Positions 51,106 to 62,563 of a DNA stretch of 64,000 nt are shown in pieces. Source of the DNA: Effrenium voratum (lineage: Eukaryota; Sar; Dinophyceae; Suessiales; Symbiodiniaceae). The stretch spans positions 119,501 to 183,500 of the forward strand of contig CAUJNA010003316.1 of assembly GCA_963377175.1 (NCBI GenBank), written 5' to 3'. The translations under genes and the position numbers were made by a program. The stretch's first letter is position 1; every line of letters begins with the position of its first letter. The notes under the pieces were generated by a model. That model made no database searches. It saw only the letters and a program-made list of their open reading frames with translations, and was not told the DNA's origin.

Positions 51106-52960
51106 GACAGCAAAGCATCTTCAGCCTCTGTGAGGTCAGTGCTTTAGTCCCAGCATCGGCAACATTCACCAGCGTCCCAATTGGTAGCAGCCTCACTTGC
51201 TTTGTAGCAACTGCCTCCTGCACCCACAAACAAGACGCGTCTAGGTGTCTCACGCGTCCCACTCCGCGTCTGGATGCAATTCCGCGGCATGCTGAGCTAT
51301 CAGATCTAGCTTCAATCAACGTCTGATCATCAGGTGTAAGAAATCTCCATGCATCTGCTATCAGCAAAGCCTCTGAAAGAACTTGCGTCAGCGCCACCAA
51401 CTCTGATTCTCCTGAGCTTAGAGTGACCGAGCGCTGTGTGCGCGAGAAGCCCAAAACCAACGAAGAGTTGATGTATACCTGCCCTGCAGATATGGATCTG
51501 CGCAACTCTTTGCACGAAGCAAAGTCTGCATCCGCAATCGCCTCTACCACATGTTCTGACTGCTCAGAAAAACCGGGAGCATCGCGTTCATCAAGTAGCC
51601 TTCTCCCAGGCCAACTTCTCTTGAGCAAAACTCCCAAACCTTCTGTGTTTCTCAGATATCCAATGACGCCCTCGGCAACTTTCAGCATCTTCTGCGTGGG
51701 TTTGGACATCTTTGAGCTGAGTGCTTGCACAACATAACTCAAATCCGGCCTGTCTGTCACGAGGTAGAGAAGGATTCCACAAATCGACCTGTAGCGGCCA
51801 CACTCATCTGCCTCTAGCTCCTCAGTGGCATCTTCATTCACCAAATCATTTCCACAAGGCGCCTTCTTCTTGAACACCTGTTTCGCCAAAGCGTACAGCT
51901 TCTCGAAATGCGATCTGTTGGGCCTCACCACAAGGCCCTCAGGCACAAATTCAAACATGCGCTTGAGATATTCAAATCTCTCTCCGACTTTCCAAAATGG
52001 GCCGGCAACTGAAATTGTCACCGTGTCTCTCATCTGCTTCAGCAACTCATTGCCATGAGTCTCCCCGGCAGAAATCACCAGATCATCTACATGCAAACAA
52101 ACGCCCATTCGCCTGCCTACTCCTCGATACAAAGTTGGCACCTGAGGAAAATTCTCCAGGCTCGACTTTTGCAACAAACCGTCAATGTATCCAAACCATG
52201 AACTTGCTGCAACCCTCTGTCCAGGAAGCAACTTCGCAAGTCGCCACCACTCATTCGCCACGCCATGCAACTGGCACCAACTCTCAGGAGCAGCAACAAG
52301 GCAAACTGATTGTGACTCATCCTGATCAACATTCAAATAGGCGTCCTTTACGTCTACAACCCAAATGCAAAGATTATAGTTCAGAGCATGCAAGAAAACA
52401 TGTCTCATGGTTCCGGGCGTAGAAGCAGGGGAGAATGTGTCTGAAGCATCTATCCATGGGGTTGCTTGCCGAAATTCGCGAGCAACCAAACGGGCACGAC
52501 GAATCCAAGCACCATTTTTCTTCCTCCATGTCTTCACAAATCGCGTCGTGAGCAATGCCTGCGGCACATTGGTGGGACCTGAGTCCTGTGGCTGAAGAAC
52601 ACCCATCTTCTGCAATCGTATCACTTCAATGAGCTCTGCTTCATCATCCAGCTCTTGCACCTTCGAATCCTCCAGCACAGGTGGATCTTGTCCAGGAAAG
52701 CGTTGTGGTTCACCCACTTCCCAAGCTGAATGTTCCTCAAACACCATCTCCTCCTCATTATCTTGAAACTCCATGGGCTCTGAAATCTCACCAGGAAAAT
52801 TCGCATCATTCCACTCTTCATCGTAATCCAAATCATCAACCACATTGATGCCGCCTGCAAACATGGGAGCATGCATACCAGAAAAAGTCCTTCTCTGCTT
52901 GTTGGGTCTCTCACTAGAGTCTGCTGTGGGATCTGATACTGAAAACTCATCTTGCATCAA
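51083..52960 (-). CDS. pol: Copia B reverse transcriptase and RNase H
   Basis: This is a 625-codon uninterrupted frame. The N-terminal 120 residues are an acidic linker (MVFEEHSAWEVGEPQRF). RT follows, with ARLVAREFRQATPW, catalytic VVDVKDAYL and CLHVDDLVIS, then GILLYLVTDRPDLSYVVQAL. RNase H has IADADFASCKE, TLSSGESELVAL, and ARSDSSACRGIASRRG-VGRVRHLD. All catalytic Asp and Glu residues are visible. It would make and process element cDNA. As part of a longer polyprotein it depends on upstream frames that are broken. Confidence 0.88.
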   Translation of the reverse strand: MMQDEFSVSDPTADSSERPNKQRRTFSGMHAPMFAGGINVVDDLDYDEEWNDANFPGEISEPMEFQDNEEEMVFEEHSAWEVGEPQRFPGQDPPVLEDSKVQELDDEAELIEVIRLQKMGVLQPQDSGPTNVPQALLTTRFVKTWRKKNGAWIRRARLVAREFRQATPWIDASDTFSPASTPGTMRHVFLHALNYNLCIWVVDVKDAYLNVDQDESQSVCLVAAPESWCQLHGVANEWWRLAKLLPGQRVAASSWFGYIDGLLQKSSLENFPQVPTLYRGVGRRMGVCLHVDDLVISAGETHGNELLKQMRDTVTISVAGPFWKVGERFEYLKRMFEFVPEGLVVRPNRSHFEKLYALAKQVFKKKAPCGNDLVNEDATEELEADECGRYRSICGILLYLVTDRPDLSYVVQALSSKMSKPTQKMLKVAEGVIGYLRNTEGLGVLLKRSWPGRRLLDERDAPGFSEQSEHVVEAIADADFASCKELRRSISAGQVYINSSLVLGFSRTQRSVTLSSGESELVALTQVLSEALLIADAWRFLTPDDQTLIEARSDSSACRGIASRRGVGRVRHLDASCLWVQEAVATKQVRLLPIGTLVNVADAGTKALTSQRLKMLCCLGVCSGG

Positions 52961-53045
52961 ATCTGCCAGCGGCCTGTTTTCATCCAGGGTCCGTCTGTAC
53001 CTGCGCCACTGCCTGAATGTGGCAGTTCCATACCAGCTTGTTCAC

Positions 53046-54925
53046 TCATAGAACTTCTTCGTGAAGGGAGAGAGGAACTCGCCCGCTGCGGTCACCGTGA
53101 GACGAAGGCTCAGACCCCGCCTCATCTCTCAACTGCTCAGTTCCAGCTGCATCCTCCTGCTCCCTGTCTGCAGCTGGCGCCAACTCAGGAATCGGCGCCA
53201 TGACTGGTTTGATCATCACCGATTTTGGCTTCTGAGAGCTCCCCAGTGGCGAAATCTTCACTTTTACCAGTTCACCTGCCCTCCATGCAAGGGCAGCTTG
53301 ACCGCCTGAGTGAATTCGCTCTGAAAACCTCATTTCCATCACACAGCAAATGTTCATCCAGTGATGTCTTGCCAAGCCAAATTCCTCCAGCCCAAACTGG
53401 AGAACCTTTATGAAATCTACCAGGCCTCCTCAGGCCAAAAGTGAACTCACCAAAAGCTGCAATCTTACCACGATAAGGCTTCCCAAACGCTGCTGTGTGC
53501 GGGTCACAACCAACAGGCGCGCATTTAGTGTAGCGATTGATTAGCCACCCAGCATGCATGATTGCCGACATATACAAGGCATCTGAATGGGAAACCACAA
53601 CTCCCGTCTTCTGCTTGACATGTTCCAAAATAGTGACTGCCTGTCTGCGAACCGTTTGAATGAAACGTTCAACCATAGCTGTTGCGCCCTTGGAATGTGG
53701 TTTTCCCACCGAAGTCTGCACATGAAAACCCGCCTTGCGACGCACATTTTCCACACTCTTGAGCAAACCGATAGATGCAGGTTCACCGTCCATGATGCAC
53801 TCCACCTTTCCCACATGGCCTAGCTCCAGGCCAAACCGCACTGCCTCCTCCGGAAGCCTCTTGTCGTTCTTGGCAGTGCAGATCACTACCTTCACCATTC
53901 TGCTCCAAACATCCACCATAATCAGAAGTCTCATCCGCTCTCGCATACATGAAATCCATCTGAATCTGAGGATCTGTTGTAGCCAAAACATGTTCACTGC
54001 TAGAAACTGCATGGTCTTTCTTGCCCTTGCTCATCACGCAACTGTCGCACCAGTCTCTGTAAGGCAAATGCGTGACCTCATGCAGCTGTCTTTCCAACTC
54101 GCTAGGGACCCTGACCGGCCGTTGTGCTCGCGCACGCACATCTTCAGTTTCAGCCTGCAATTTGTTCGCAGCTTCAACTTCTCTGCGGGCAACAAGCTGT
54201 TGCATCTCAAAGTGCAAACGTCTCCAGATCTGCGCCTTGCTGCCACTGACTGCAATACCAAGAAAAGAGCACGCGTCACGCAAATCTCGAATACTGCTTT
54301 CAGGAGTCACCATGCGATTGTTAATCTCATACTGTTCCACCTCATCTGGCTGAAGCACAAACTGGGGACCACGCGCATCATGCAGCTCTTCAGGAACCTC
54401 TGCTTCTCCTCTGAAAGGATCTGCAACTTCTGGAGGCATAGGTACCTCACCACCATGGCCAAACTGCTGCTGCACGGCTGCTCCACCACTCGAGCTTGCA
54501 CTGCCCGAACCACCTGCCGTGAGTCCAGCGTCCTGAAGAGGTCTCACGAAAACGTCTAGCATCTCCTCGAGATTACACAGTTTGCTGGTAAGGCATGTAA
54601 AGATCTCATGCGCAATCCCCTCACACTCTTCGATTTGTGCCCTCTTGTTAGGCAACTTGTTCACATCTTCAGACAACTCTACCAGCCTCCACGCATTTCT
54701 TCCCGCATCATAGTCTCGCCGATTTCGGATAGCTGTCGTCCTATAAGACCAGCCTGGCCCCCAATACACACTGCCATCCACATAGACTTTACCATATGCC
54801 ATCATCAGGAAAAACACCAACTGCACTGATCTGCCCAAAGATAGCCAAGGAATTGCGCTTGTAACCAACACACACTCCACATCCTCCATCTGGTGGCATG
54901 CACATCTGTCTCTGGCCTGCTGCAT
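53046..54925 (-). pseudogene. pol: Copia B integrase
   Basis: The first piece (54925-53783) holds the zinc-binding pre-integrase segment HLPYRDWCDSCVMSKGKKDH and the first catalytic Asp in IQMDFMY. A frameshift near 53930 leads to the second piece (54012-53272), with VDVWSRMVKVVIC, the second Asp in ECIMDGEPAS, and GATAMVERFIQTV with the Glu. The third piece (53375-53046) is the C-terminal domain (GELVKVKISPLG). Integrase inserts the cDNA into the genome. Confidence 0.85.
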
Positions 54926-57303
54926 CTGTTTCTGAAGAGAGCCACCATCCCTGTTTCGTCATTCGCCCCAGGGATAACAAAATGTTGTTTACCTCCGCCA
55001 TGACAAAGCTGTCCTCCAAACGAACGTAGCTCCCATCCTGGGCTTTCATGTCCACTGCAGCACGCCTCATGCCTTGAGTGAAAATCCGGCCACCTTGCGC
55101 ATCTTCCAAATGAGTTCTGACGGAAACATCTTCTGAACCATTGCAAAAACGAACAGGTAAAAGACTCACATCTGCTCCAGAGTCCAAAACCACCACTTCT
55201 GATTGCATTGCACTTGCTCTGTTGTTCCCGGAATGCACGAAACCAAAGGAATCAGCTCCACCATAACCAATGTAGGCGCCGTCCTGCACCATGCGCACTG
55301 AACCATAGAAATCAGTTTCATCATCGGAACCCACATCATAATATTCAGGGATTGTTGTAGGTGGAGTACCAATATTGAAGCATCTGACCTGTCTCACTAC
55401 AGTTCTGGAAGGCGCATTGCTAGTGAGGCCCGTGCTCGGTGAAGCATTCGAAGAAATTCGAGAGCCAGTAGCCGTCGACGATGTGGATGCACCTGCGTCC
55501 GAGGTGGTGTCCTGAGCTTGCCTCACCTGATTGGTTGAGCGATTTGGGCATTCATTGCCCCAATGCCCCTTATTCCCACAAATTCTGCAAGCATCGGGGT
55601 CCACAGTCTTGCCTTTACCCTTGGACCCTTTCTTGCTCTTGCCTTTCTTGCCCTTCTGCTTGGATTTGCCTTTTGATTTTCCCCCTTTATACTGACCACG
55701 TCCTCCACCCGAATATCCTCCAGAATAGGCAGACCACCAAAAGCTGCTGCCTTTGCCTTTCCCTCCTTTATCTTTACCCTTGCCTTTGTGACTCCAGCCG
55801 CCTTTGTTGAAGCCCTTGCTGTTTTGCTGAACCTGTCCAATCTGATCCACCTCCATACTGATAGGACCATCTGCATTTCCTCCTCCATCACCGGAAAACT
55901 GTTGCATCACACGCGCTGGCCCAAACTTGAGCAGTGCGCTCATAGGCCAAAATTGATTCGCGAACTTCACGATACGTAGTATGGCCTGTGATAGTGAGCT
56001 GGAGGTGCTTGCGGATATCGGCCGGAGCTGCACGAATGAGGGTGGCAAGCATCAAATCATCTGGATATTTCGCACCACTGGCCACCTCATATTCCTCCGC
56101 TATGCGCTCGAAGTTGATAATGGGTTCAAGCATGGGTTTATTCGCAGGGAAAGCTGGGTATGTTGCCAAAGTCTGTGCAAGTCCCAAGGACCTCTGCCGG
56201 GTGGAAGGCATGAAAACCTGGAACAAATCTCTCCAGACCTTGAATCCGTTTCGATCACCAAGACGTGTCAGCTGTAGGGGAGACCCTCGCAAATATGATG
56301 TCAAAATAGCATGCAAACGTACGGACAGTTCCTTTGTTACATCATTCATATCACTCATCTCCAAACCATCTGCTGATCTCTCTGCCACTTTGAGTAATTC
56401 TGCAAATTGTGGCTCTGCATATGAAAGCCACGACGTGAAAACATGATGCCAAGATGCATAGGAATCATCACCTGAAAAGACGGGCGGTTTTGCCAAAACT
56501 TTTGTAGCACTCTCCAAACCACCTGTTGCGCTCGAACGTGATTTGATGTTCTCCTCAATATGTCTGAGAGCTGTTACTGCTGCTTGTGCTGTAACCGTAG
56601 AAGATTGAGCCAGTTCTGTCAAGCGTTCCATAGCGCCTGGCCCATTTCCTGCTTCCATGCACTGTGAGCTCTTGATCATGCAAGCAAAAACGCATGCTCT
56701 CACACTCAAAGAACGAGCATGTTTGGACATCCTGCTGCATGAAACCCACTTCAAACGTCTTTGACGGCAAAATATAAGCACTCTGCAAATCATCATGAAC
56801 GCAAATGCTGTTCCGCAAATCATGCAAATTCTGTCACAAGAATGCAAATCTTGTATGTGTGATACACCACATCTGTGCAACATACTGTTTGTCGCATCAC
56901 GCACGTGCAAAATGAAACCTGCTGCTTTATGCTTGGTGTAATCCGGCACCAATCCAGATAGAGCAAACCATGGGCACCAATCCCACATAGAAATACCTCG
57001 GACCCGATCCAAGGAATGCATCTGCAAAGAAAGCATGTTCTGTATCTGCAGCTCCTCCATCTGTCCATATGCCAGGCTCCCATCCCAGCAATAAGAAATC
57101 GCCACACCAAGTGACATGAACACAAGAAACCATGGCATGTGCTGTTTCGCACCCATAGGCCAGCTAGATTCAGCTGGCTCCGCTACCATGTTAACATACA
57201 GGATCGCACTCATGTGTTTTCCTTGAGCCAACCGTATACATCCATGGTCATTGCCATGCAAGCGTATCAAGCTCATAGCCAGTGACATAAACAGGTTGCA
57301 CAA
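54789..57303 (-). pseudogene. gag: Copia B Gag and protease
   Basis: The first frame (57303-55888) starts in leader sequence. Gag proper probably starts at MEAGNGPGAMERLTELAQSS (about 56655). It contains a copia Gag core (FKVWRDLFQVFMPSTRQRSL). A 1-nt shift near 55920 leads to the second frame (56048-54789), with the GKGKDKGGKGKG tract, knuckle CRICGNKGHWGNEC and protease VVLDSGADVSLLP. Its end overlaps the integrase frame through another shift near 54830. The 5' part of the first frame has hydrophobic stretches (MPWFLVFMSLGVAISYCW) of unclear meaning. Confidence 0.82.
57176..57188 (-). other. Copia B primer-binding site
   Basis: TGGTAGCGGAGCC on the element strand directly follows the 5' LTR. 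The first 12 bases are identical to the copia A site. Confidence 0.72.
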
Positions 57304-57376
57304 CTACCTAACCACTGTACAAGTCATGTGTGCCATCATCATATGGTACCGTGGGGGTTTGCCAAATATATTAACA
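57189..57376 (-). repeat. Copia B 5' LTR
   Basis: 188 bp, followed by the target copy TGGTG (57377-57381), after which the capsid reading frame continues. Confidence 0.92.
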
Positions 57377-58122
57377 TGGTGATAGAGATCGAGTTCGCGG
57401 ACGCGACGACTGCGCTGTGGTCTGAGAACGCCTGGGCGCATCCGGCGGGAGCCACGCTGAGCACCGACTTCGAGATCCAGAACGTCCGAGTTCTGGCCTC
57501 CCAGGTAGTCCTGGACTCTGCGCTGGTTGAGTCCTTCAACCGCGTGCTCCTCTCAGGAAGGTCGCTCGTGTTCAGCTACCCCACGGTGCACACGCAGCAG
57601 TCCACGGTGCCTCCGGGCGTGGCGGAGCACAACGTCACCGTGGCGCGCGCCTTCACGAAACTCATGGTAGCGTTCGTGACTTTTTGGGACAACGACGCGG
57701 GCTCTAAGATCCACCTGCTGGCCAACCCGGGGCAGGACGTGGCCCCCATCGGTGCGGCCAGGCAGGAAGACAGTCTCCTGGAGTCGCAGATGCAGCTGGG
57801 CAGCCTGCAGTACCCGCACAATCCAATGAAGGGAGCCTCGGAGCACTTCCACTTCCTCTCGGTCCTTGCTGGGACCTACGACGACACGGTGCGCAACATC
57901 GACATCGACCGCGCGGGCTACCTGCGCCACAGCTTCATCGCGGGCTTCCCAACCGAGCGCGTGCCCAAGATGCCCCTGAGCGGCGTCAGCACCCGCTCGG
58001 GCGACCTGGCTCGGTTCACTTTCAAGGCCCTCGACGGCACGATGACGGACGTGTTCATCCACCTGATTGCCTATCAGCTGGTGACGCTCTCAGGCACAGG
58101 AGTCTCTGCGCTGGACTAGCAT

Positions 58123-58203
58123 GGATCCATAGCTCAATTGGAAGAGGCGCTGCAGCTCTGAAGCTTGAGAGACCGCAGGCTCGATTCCACCCGGGCGCGG
58201 ATC
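58123..58203 (+). other. tRNA-like head sequence 1
   Basis: Contains A-box-like TAGCTCAATTGGAAGAGG and B-box-like GGCTCGATTCC at tRNA spacing, but the acceptor arms do not pair. It starts 3 nt after the capsid stop and leads into the 59-bp satellite. A near copy is at 59374. It is best read as a tRNA-derived SINE head or satellite leader. Confidence 0.5.
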
Positions 58204-58249
58204 ATTATTTCAGGCGAGTGCCTTTTGGGAATTCATTTTCCTCCCTCGA

Positions 58250-59358
58250 CCCAAGACGGATCTCCGAGACGGATCTCCGAGACGGATCTTTCCGCCTCCA
58301 ACCCAGTGACCGCCTCTCCTGGGAACAAGAAATTTTCGAGACGGATCTTTCCACCTCCAGCCCGGTGAGCGCCTCTCCTGGGAACAAGAAATTTTCGAGA
58401 CGGATCTTTCCACCTCCAGCCCGGTGAGCGCCTCTCCTGGGAACAAGAAATTTTCGAGACGGATCTTTCCACCTCCAGCCCGGTGAGCGCCTCTCCTGGG
58501 AACAAGAAATGTTCGAGACGGATCTTTCCACCTCCAGCCCGGTGAGCGCCTCTCCTGGGAACAAGAAATTTTGGAGACGGATCTTTCCACCTCCAGCCCG
58601 GTGAGCGCCTCTCCTGGGAACAAGAAATTTTCGAGACGGATCTTTCCGCCTCCAACCCAGTGACCGCCTCTCCTGGGAACAAGAAATTTTCGAGACGGAT
58701 CTTTCCACCTCCAGCCCGGTGAGCGCCTCTCCTGGGAACAAGAAATTTTCGAGACGGATCTTTCCACCTCCAGCCGGTGAGCGCTTCCTGGGACACAAAG
58801 AAATATTCGAGGACGGGATCTTTCAGCCTCCAGCCCGGGTGAGCGCCTCTTCCTGGGAAACAAGATATTTTCGAGACGGATATTTCCACCCTCCAGCCGG
58901 TGAGCGCCCTCTCTGGGAAACAAGAAATTTTGGAGACGGATCTTTCCACCTCCAGCACGGTGAGCCCGGTGAGGCGCCTCTCCTGGGAGCACAAGAACTT
59001 TCGAGGAGGATCTTTTCCACCTCCTGGCCCGGTGAGCGCCTCTCCTTGGGTAACAAGAAATTTTCGAGAGGATCTTTCCACCTCAGCCCGGTGAGCAGCC
59101 TCTCCTGGGAACAAGAATTTTCGAGACGGGGAGGGACGGATCTTTCCACCTCCAGCCCGGTGAGCGCCTCTCCTGGGAACAAGAATTTTCGAGACGGATC
59201 TTTCCGCCTCCAGCCCGGTGAGCGCCTCTCCTGGGAATAAGAACTCCCCGAGACGGATCTTTCCACCTCCAGCCCGGTGAGCGCCTCTCCTGGGAACAAG
59301 AAATTTTCGAGCCGGATCTTTCCGCCTCCAGCCCAGTGACCGCCTCTCCTGGGAATAA
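58250..59358. repeat. 59-bp satellite
   Basis: About 18 head-to-tail units of 59 bp, each with GAGACGGATCTTTCCACCTC, CAGCCCGGTGAGCGCCTCTC and CTGGGAACAAGAAATTTTC. Units near 58770-59120 carry many indels, while those at 58310-58770 are nearly identical. Long minus-strand frames through it are artefacts. Confidence 0.92.
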
Positions 59359-59373
59359 ATCCAAGTGTAGCAA

Positions 59374-59452
59374 GGATCCATAGCTCAATCGGAAGAGGCG
59401 TTGCAGCTCTGAAGCTAGGAGGCCACGGGCTTGATTCCACCCGAGACGGATC
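59374..59452 (+). other. tRNA-like head sequence 2
   Basis: Near copy of 58123-58203 (A box TAGCTCAATCGGAAGAGG, B-box-like GGCTTGATTCC), lying between the 59-bp and 84-bp satellites. Confidence 0.5.
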
Positions 59453-60475
59453 ATCGCCGAGAGACGGTTCTTTCCACAGCCAACCCGGTGAGCGCCTCTC
59501 CTGAGAATAAAAAAATATGTCCTGGTCCGAGACGGATCATTGCCGAGAGACGGTTCTTTCCACAGCCATCCGGCGGCGCTTCCTTAAAAGACCAATTTCC
59601 TGGTCGAGACGGATCATTGCCGAGAGACGGTTCTTTCCACCGCCAACCCGGTGAGCGCCTCTCCTTAAAAGACCTGTATTTCCTGGTCCGAGACGGATCA
59701 TTGCCAAGAGACGGATCTTTCCACCGCCAACCCGGTGAGCGCCTCTCCTTAAAAGACCTTATTTCCTGGTCCGAGACGGATCATTGCCAAGAGACGGTTC
59801 TTTCCACCGCCAACCCGGTGAGCGCCTCTCCTTAAAAGACCTTTATTTCCTGGTCCGAGACGGATCATTGCCAAGAGACGGATCTTTCCACCGCCAACCC
59901 GGCGAGCGCCTCTCCTTAAAAGACCTTTATTTCCTGGTCCGAGACGGAATTGCCGAGAGACGGATCTTTCCACCGCCAACCCGGTGAGCGCCTCTCCTTA
60001 AAAGACCTTTATTTCCTGGCCCGAGACGGATCATTGCCGAGAGACGGTTCTTTCCACCGCCAACCCGGTGAGCGCCTCTCCTGAGAATAAAAAAATATAT
60101 CCAGGTCCGAGACGGATCATCGCCGAGAGACGGATCTTTCCACCGCCAACCCGGTGAGCGCCTCTCCTGAGAAAAAAAATATAGACGGTTCTTTCCACCG
60201 CCAACCCGGTGAGCGCCTCTCCTTAAAAGACCTTTATTTCCTGGTCCGAGACGGATCATTGCCGAGAGACGGTTCTTTCCACCACCAACCCGGTGAGCGC
60301 CTCTCCTTAAAAGACCTTTATTTCCTGGTCCAAGACGGATCATTGCCGAGAGACGGTTCTTTCCACCGCCAACCCGGCGAGCGCCTCTCCTGAGAATAAA
60401 AAAAAATATATCCAGGTCCGAGACGGATCATCGCCGAGAGACGGATCTTTCCGCCAGGTCTCCGACCTTCACGCT
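59453..60475. repeat. 84-bp satellite related to the 59-bp one
   Basis: About 12 units, each with GAGACGGATCATTGCCGAGA, GACGGTTCTTTCCACCGCCA, ACCCGGTGAGCGCCTCTCCT and TAAAAGACCTTTATTTCCTG. The part CCGGTGAGCGCCTCTCCT is shared with the 59-bp satellite, so both derive from one ancestor. From 60476 to 60609 the sequence becomes unique, with one decayed repeat fragment. Confidence 0.92.
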
Positions 60476-60609
60476 GTAGGGTTTTTGGCCTTGTGGAACC
60501 AATTATTGGTTGATGCCCGCGTAGAGTTCAGCTACCAGTCTGACCCAACCCGGCGATCCTGAGAATAAAAAATCTAGAGAAGGATCTTATAAGAAAAATG
60601 ATCCTCGCT

Positions 60610-61167
60610 TCAGTCCGGGATGCTCAGCCGATCCGCAAGCTCTGCCGTGGCCGTGCTCGCAATCTCCTCGCACAGCGCCGTAGGAATGCTGTAAAGCAGC
60701 TCGCGCGACTGCCCTCTGACCCTCTCACGCTGGCCCCCCATGAGTCGAGGCCCCCCTTGGGCGCCCCTCAGATGCCTCCCGTCTTCCACGCATCGCACCG
60801 GCAGCCGCTCCTGCACAGCCCTCGGCCTCCAGTCTTCAGCAGCCCTGTGGCAGGATTCTCGATGACCCACATGAGCGGGTCGAAGTGCGCCATGATCTCA
60901 AAGGGCTCTGAGCACCAGCGCGTCGCCCTCCTCGAGCCGTCGAGGGCGCATCGTCAGAGCTCGGCTGTACTCCGTGCAGACCGGGCTGGCCCAGACCATG
61001 TCAAAGTGCCCCGGCGGAAACAGCGTGTAGTCCCAGCTCCGGATGTCGCACAGGATCGTGGGCTCAAATTTCGACACGACGTCCAGGGAGACGACCTCCC
61101 ACCCTGCCGCCTCGAAGGCTCGGCCAATCGACTTTGTGCCGCAAAACAGCTCCAGCAGTCTCGGCAT
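60610..61167 (-). pseudogene. Viral cytosine-C5 DNA methyltransferase, copy B
   Basis: ATG 61167, MPRLLELFCGTKSIGRAFEA. This copy keeps the catalytic segment ASPVCTEYSRALTMRPRR. A frameshift near 60900 precedes AHFDPLMWVIENPATGLLKT. The region corresponding to TYCKYGTPYRKQTRLWT in copy A is deleted. The end LADRLSIPD is conserved. The order MCP(+) then C5 methyltransferase(-) is the same as at 45.9-47.4 kb, with satellites inserted between. Each copy keeps what the other has lost. Confidence 0.75.
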
Positions 61168-62563
61168 GTTTAATAATCACCACCAGCACGACGAAGCACG
61201 CACAGGCGACAGCGCGGGCTCAAGCAGTTTCGCATGCTCGGACCAAGCTTTTTTTTAATCGGAGACAGCTCGCATACGATGCCGGGGGTGGCATGCAACT
61301 CATAGAGTGCATACCCCCCCCCCTGAAACCCAGCCAAACGACAAAAACCGAAACAACACCGAACCCGAAACGAAACCAGGTTTCAGCCAGGGCAACCGGC
61401 TCCCACGCAATGTATCCGCCAAGTGCTATTAACTTGTAGCGGCATGACCCCAAGTGAGACACAAAGAAAAGCATGCACGAATTTAGAATTGCTCCAAGTG
61501 GTAGCACGTCAAGGGGGCCCAAGGCCATGCACAAAAAGAAGCAAAGGGGGCCGCACGGAGGCGCCCCCGCCACTGTCAAGAGGTAACTGGCTAGACATCG
61601 GAAAAGGAGCGGATTGCACCGAACAGTACAACTCCGCATGTAGCCCAAGGCGGTGCAAGCAGGTGCCACAAAAAGGGCACCAGGCACAACTTCAAGGTGG
61701 GCGGGTGCAAATGCCAAAGGGCCTTGCAAAAGTGCAGGCTGCGAACTACAAGATCACCGGAGAAAGAAACAGTGGCAAACTTGCCACAATCGTTAGTCAT
61801 GCGTGAAGCATGGAGCAAGGTACTACCACATGCCAGAGAAGCCACGTACCACACACGAGGTGTAGCCGGGTAGACACTGGCTGTAAAGCAAGGGGTACAC
61901 ACGGACGTGCCTTCACCCTGGGCGATCCGCCAAGGTGAGGGGAACCCACAGTGGCTGAGACGCCCTGGACAGACAAGTATATGCTGGCGTCAAAGAGACG
62001 TTAGTCCATGCGCCAATCTGCAGGGTACACAGGTACGTTGAAGCAAACCGGAAAAGGCACAATGGACTGGGTCATTTGGGTTCCGCATACGGAAGGCAAG
62101 TGTCTCTGGGACCTTTTGCCTTAGAAGCTTTAACCTTTCTAAAGGATTTAAGCCGAGAGGCTGGGGGAACCAATGCATCAAAAGGCGAAATGAAGGTACA
62201 CCGGACCGGCAAATCAATAGAATTGTGCATGTTTCCGCAAGCTTCCCGTCCATATGGCAACTGCTGATTTGGCAAGAAGGGCCGGACTCTGAAGCCTTGT
62301 GCCCCAACCCCTGACACACCAAGGACCCGACAGGCGTCCTGCCTCACCCAAGCATCCCATGGAATCTGCAACAGGTTTCAAGGGATCGGATGGAATGCTG
62401 AAACATCCTGGTTTCCTCACCAAGGCTGGGCAGATTGCCCCCAAGCAGGGGGTTGATTTCAGGGAGCAGGAACGTGCCGGGACAATCAACATTGGCAACT
62501 GGCACGCGCAAGCCGCTAGCAAGGCGGAATGACGTGAGCAATTCAATCCACAGGATAGATCGG
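61168..62563. other. No recognisable gene
   Basis: Unique-looking sequence with a few short homopolymer runs. Open frames on both strands are short and not protein-like. The part to about 61260 resembles 47395-47440 downstream of the other methyltransferase start, so it is probably viral promoter-side DNA. Confidence 0.35.

Larger units (their letters stand above)
49966..57376 (-). mobile_element. Copia B, Ty1/copia LTR retrotransposon inside the capsid gene
   Basis: Its 5-bp target duplication TGGTG lies at 49961-49965 and 57377-57381. LTRs of 200 and 188 bp begin TGTTAACA and end TTAACA; they differ by a 12-bp indel and scattered changes. The primer site matches copia A, and the purine tract AGGCGGGG (50166-50173, minus strand) is identical to that of copia A. 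The order is gag, protease, integrase, RT, RNase H, then a membrane-segment extension. Proteins differ clearly from copia A, so it is a separate family member. At least four frameshifts interrupt the polyprotein, but the RT-RNase H frame is open. Confidence 0.93.
49884..58119 (+). pseudogene. PLV major capsid protein, copy B, split by copia B
   Basis: The left piece (49884-49965) reads GYADVLLRPTMVGILR and then loses 2 nt relative to copy A. It ends at LNLV, where copia B is inserted. The right piece (57382-58119) continues at IEIEFADATTALWSENAWAH without a frameshift to TLSGTGVSALD and TAG. It keeps the LLESQMQLGSLQYPHNP segment deleted from copy A. The N-terminal 150 residues are absent. 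Frameshift, deletion and insertion make it nonfunctional. Confidence 0.72.

Noticed and set aside
58205..59381. Long minus-strand frames of 200-380 codons
   Set aside because: Artefacts of the 59-bp satellite. Repeating peptides differ by frame, and no start or domain is seen.
58250..60475. Possible CRISPR array
   Set aside because: The repeats are contiguous satellites without unique spacers, and the genome is eukaryotic.
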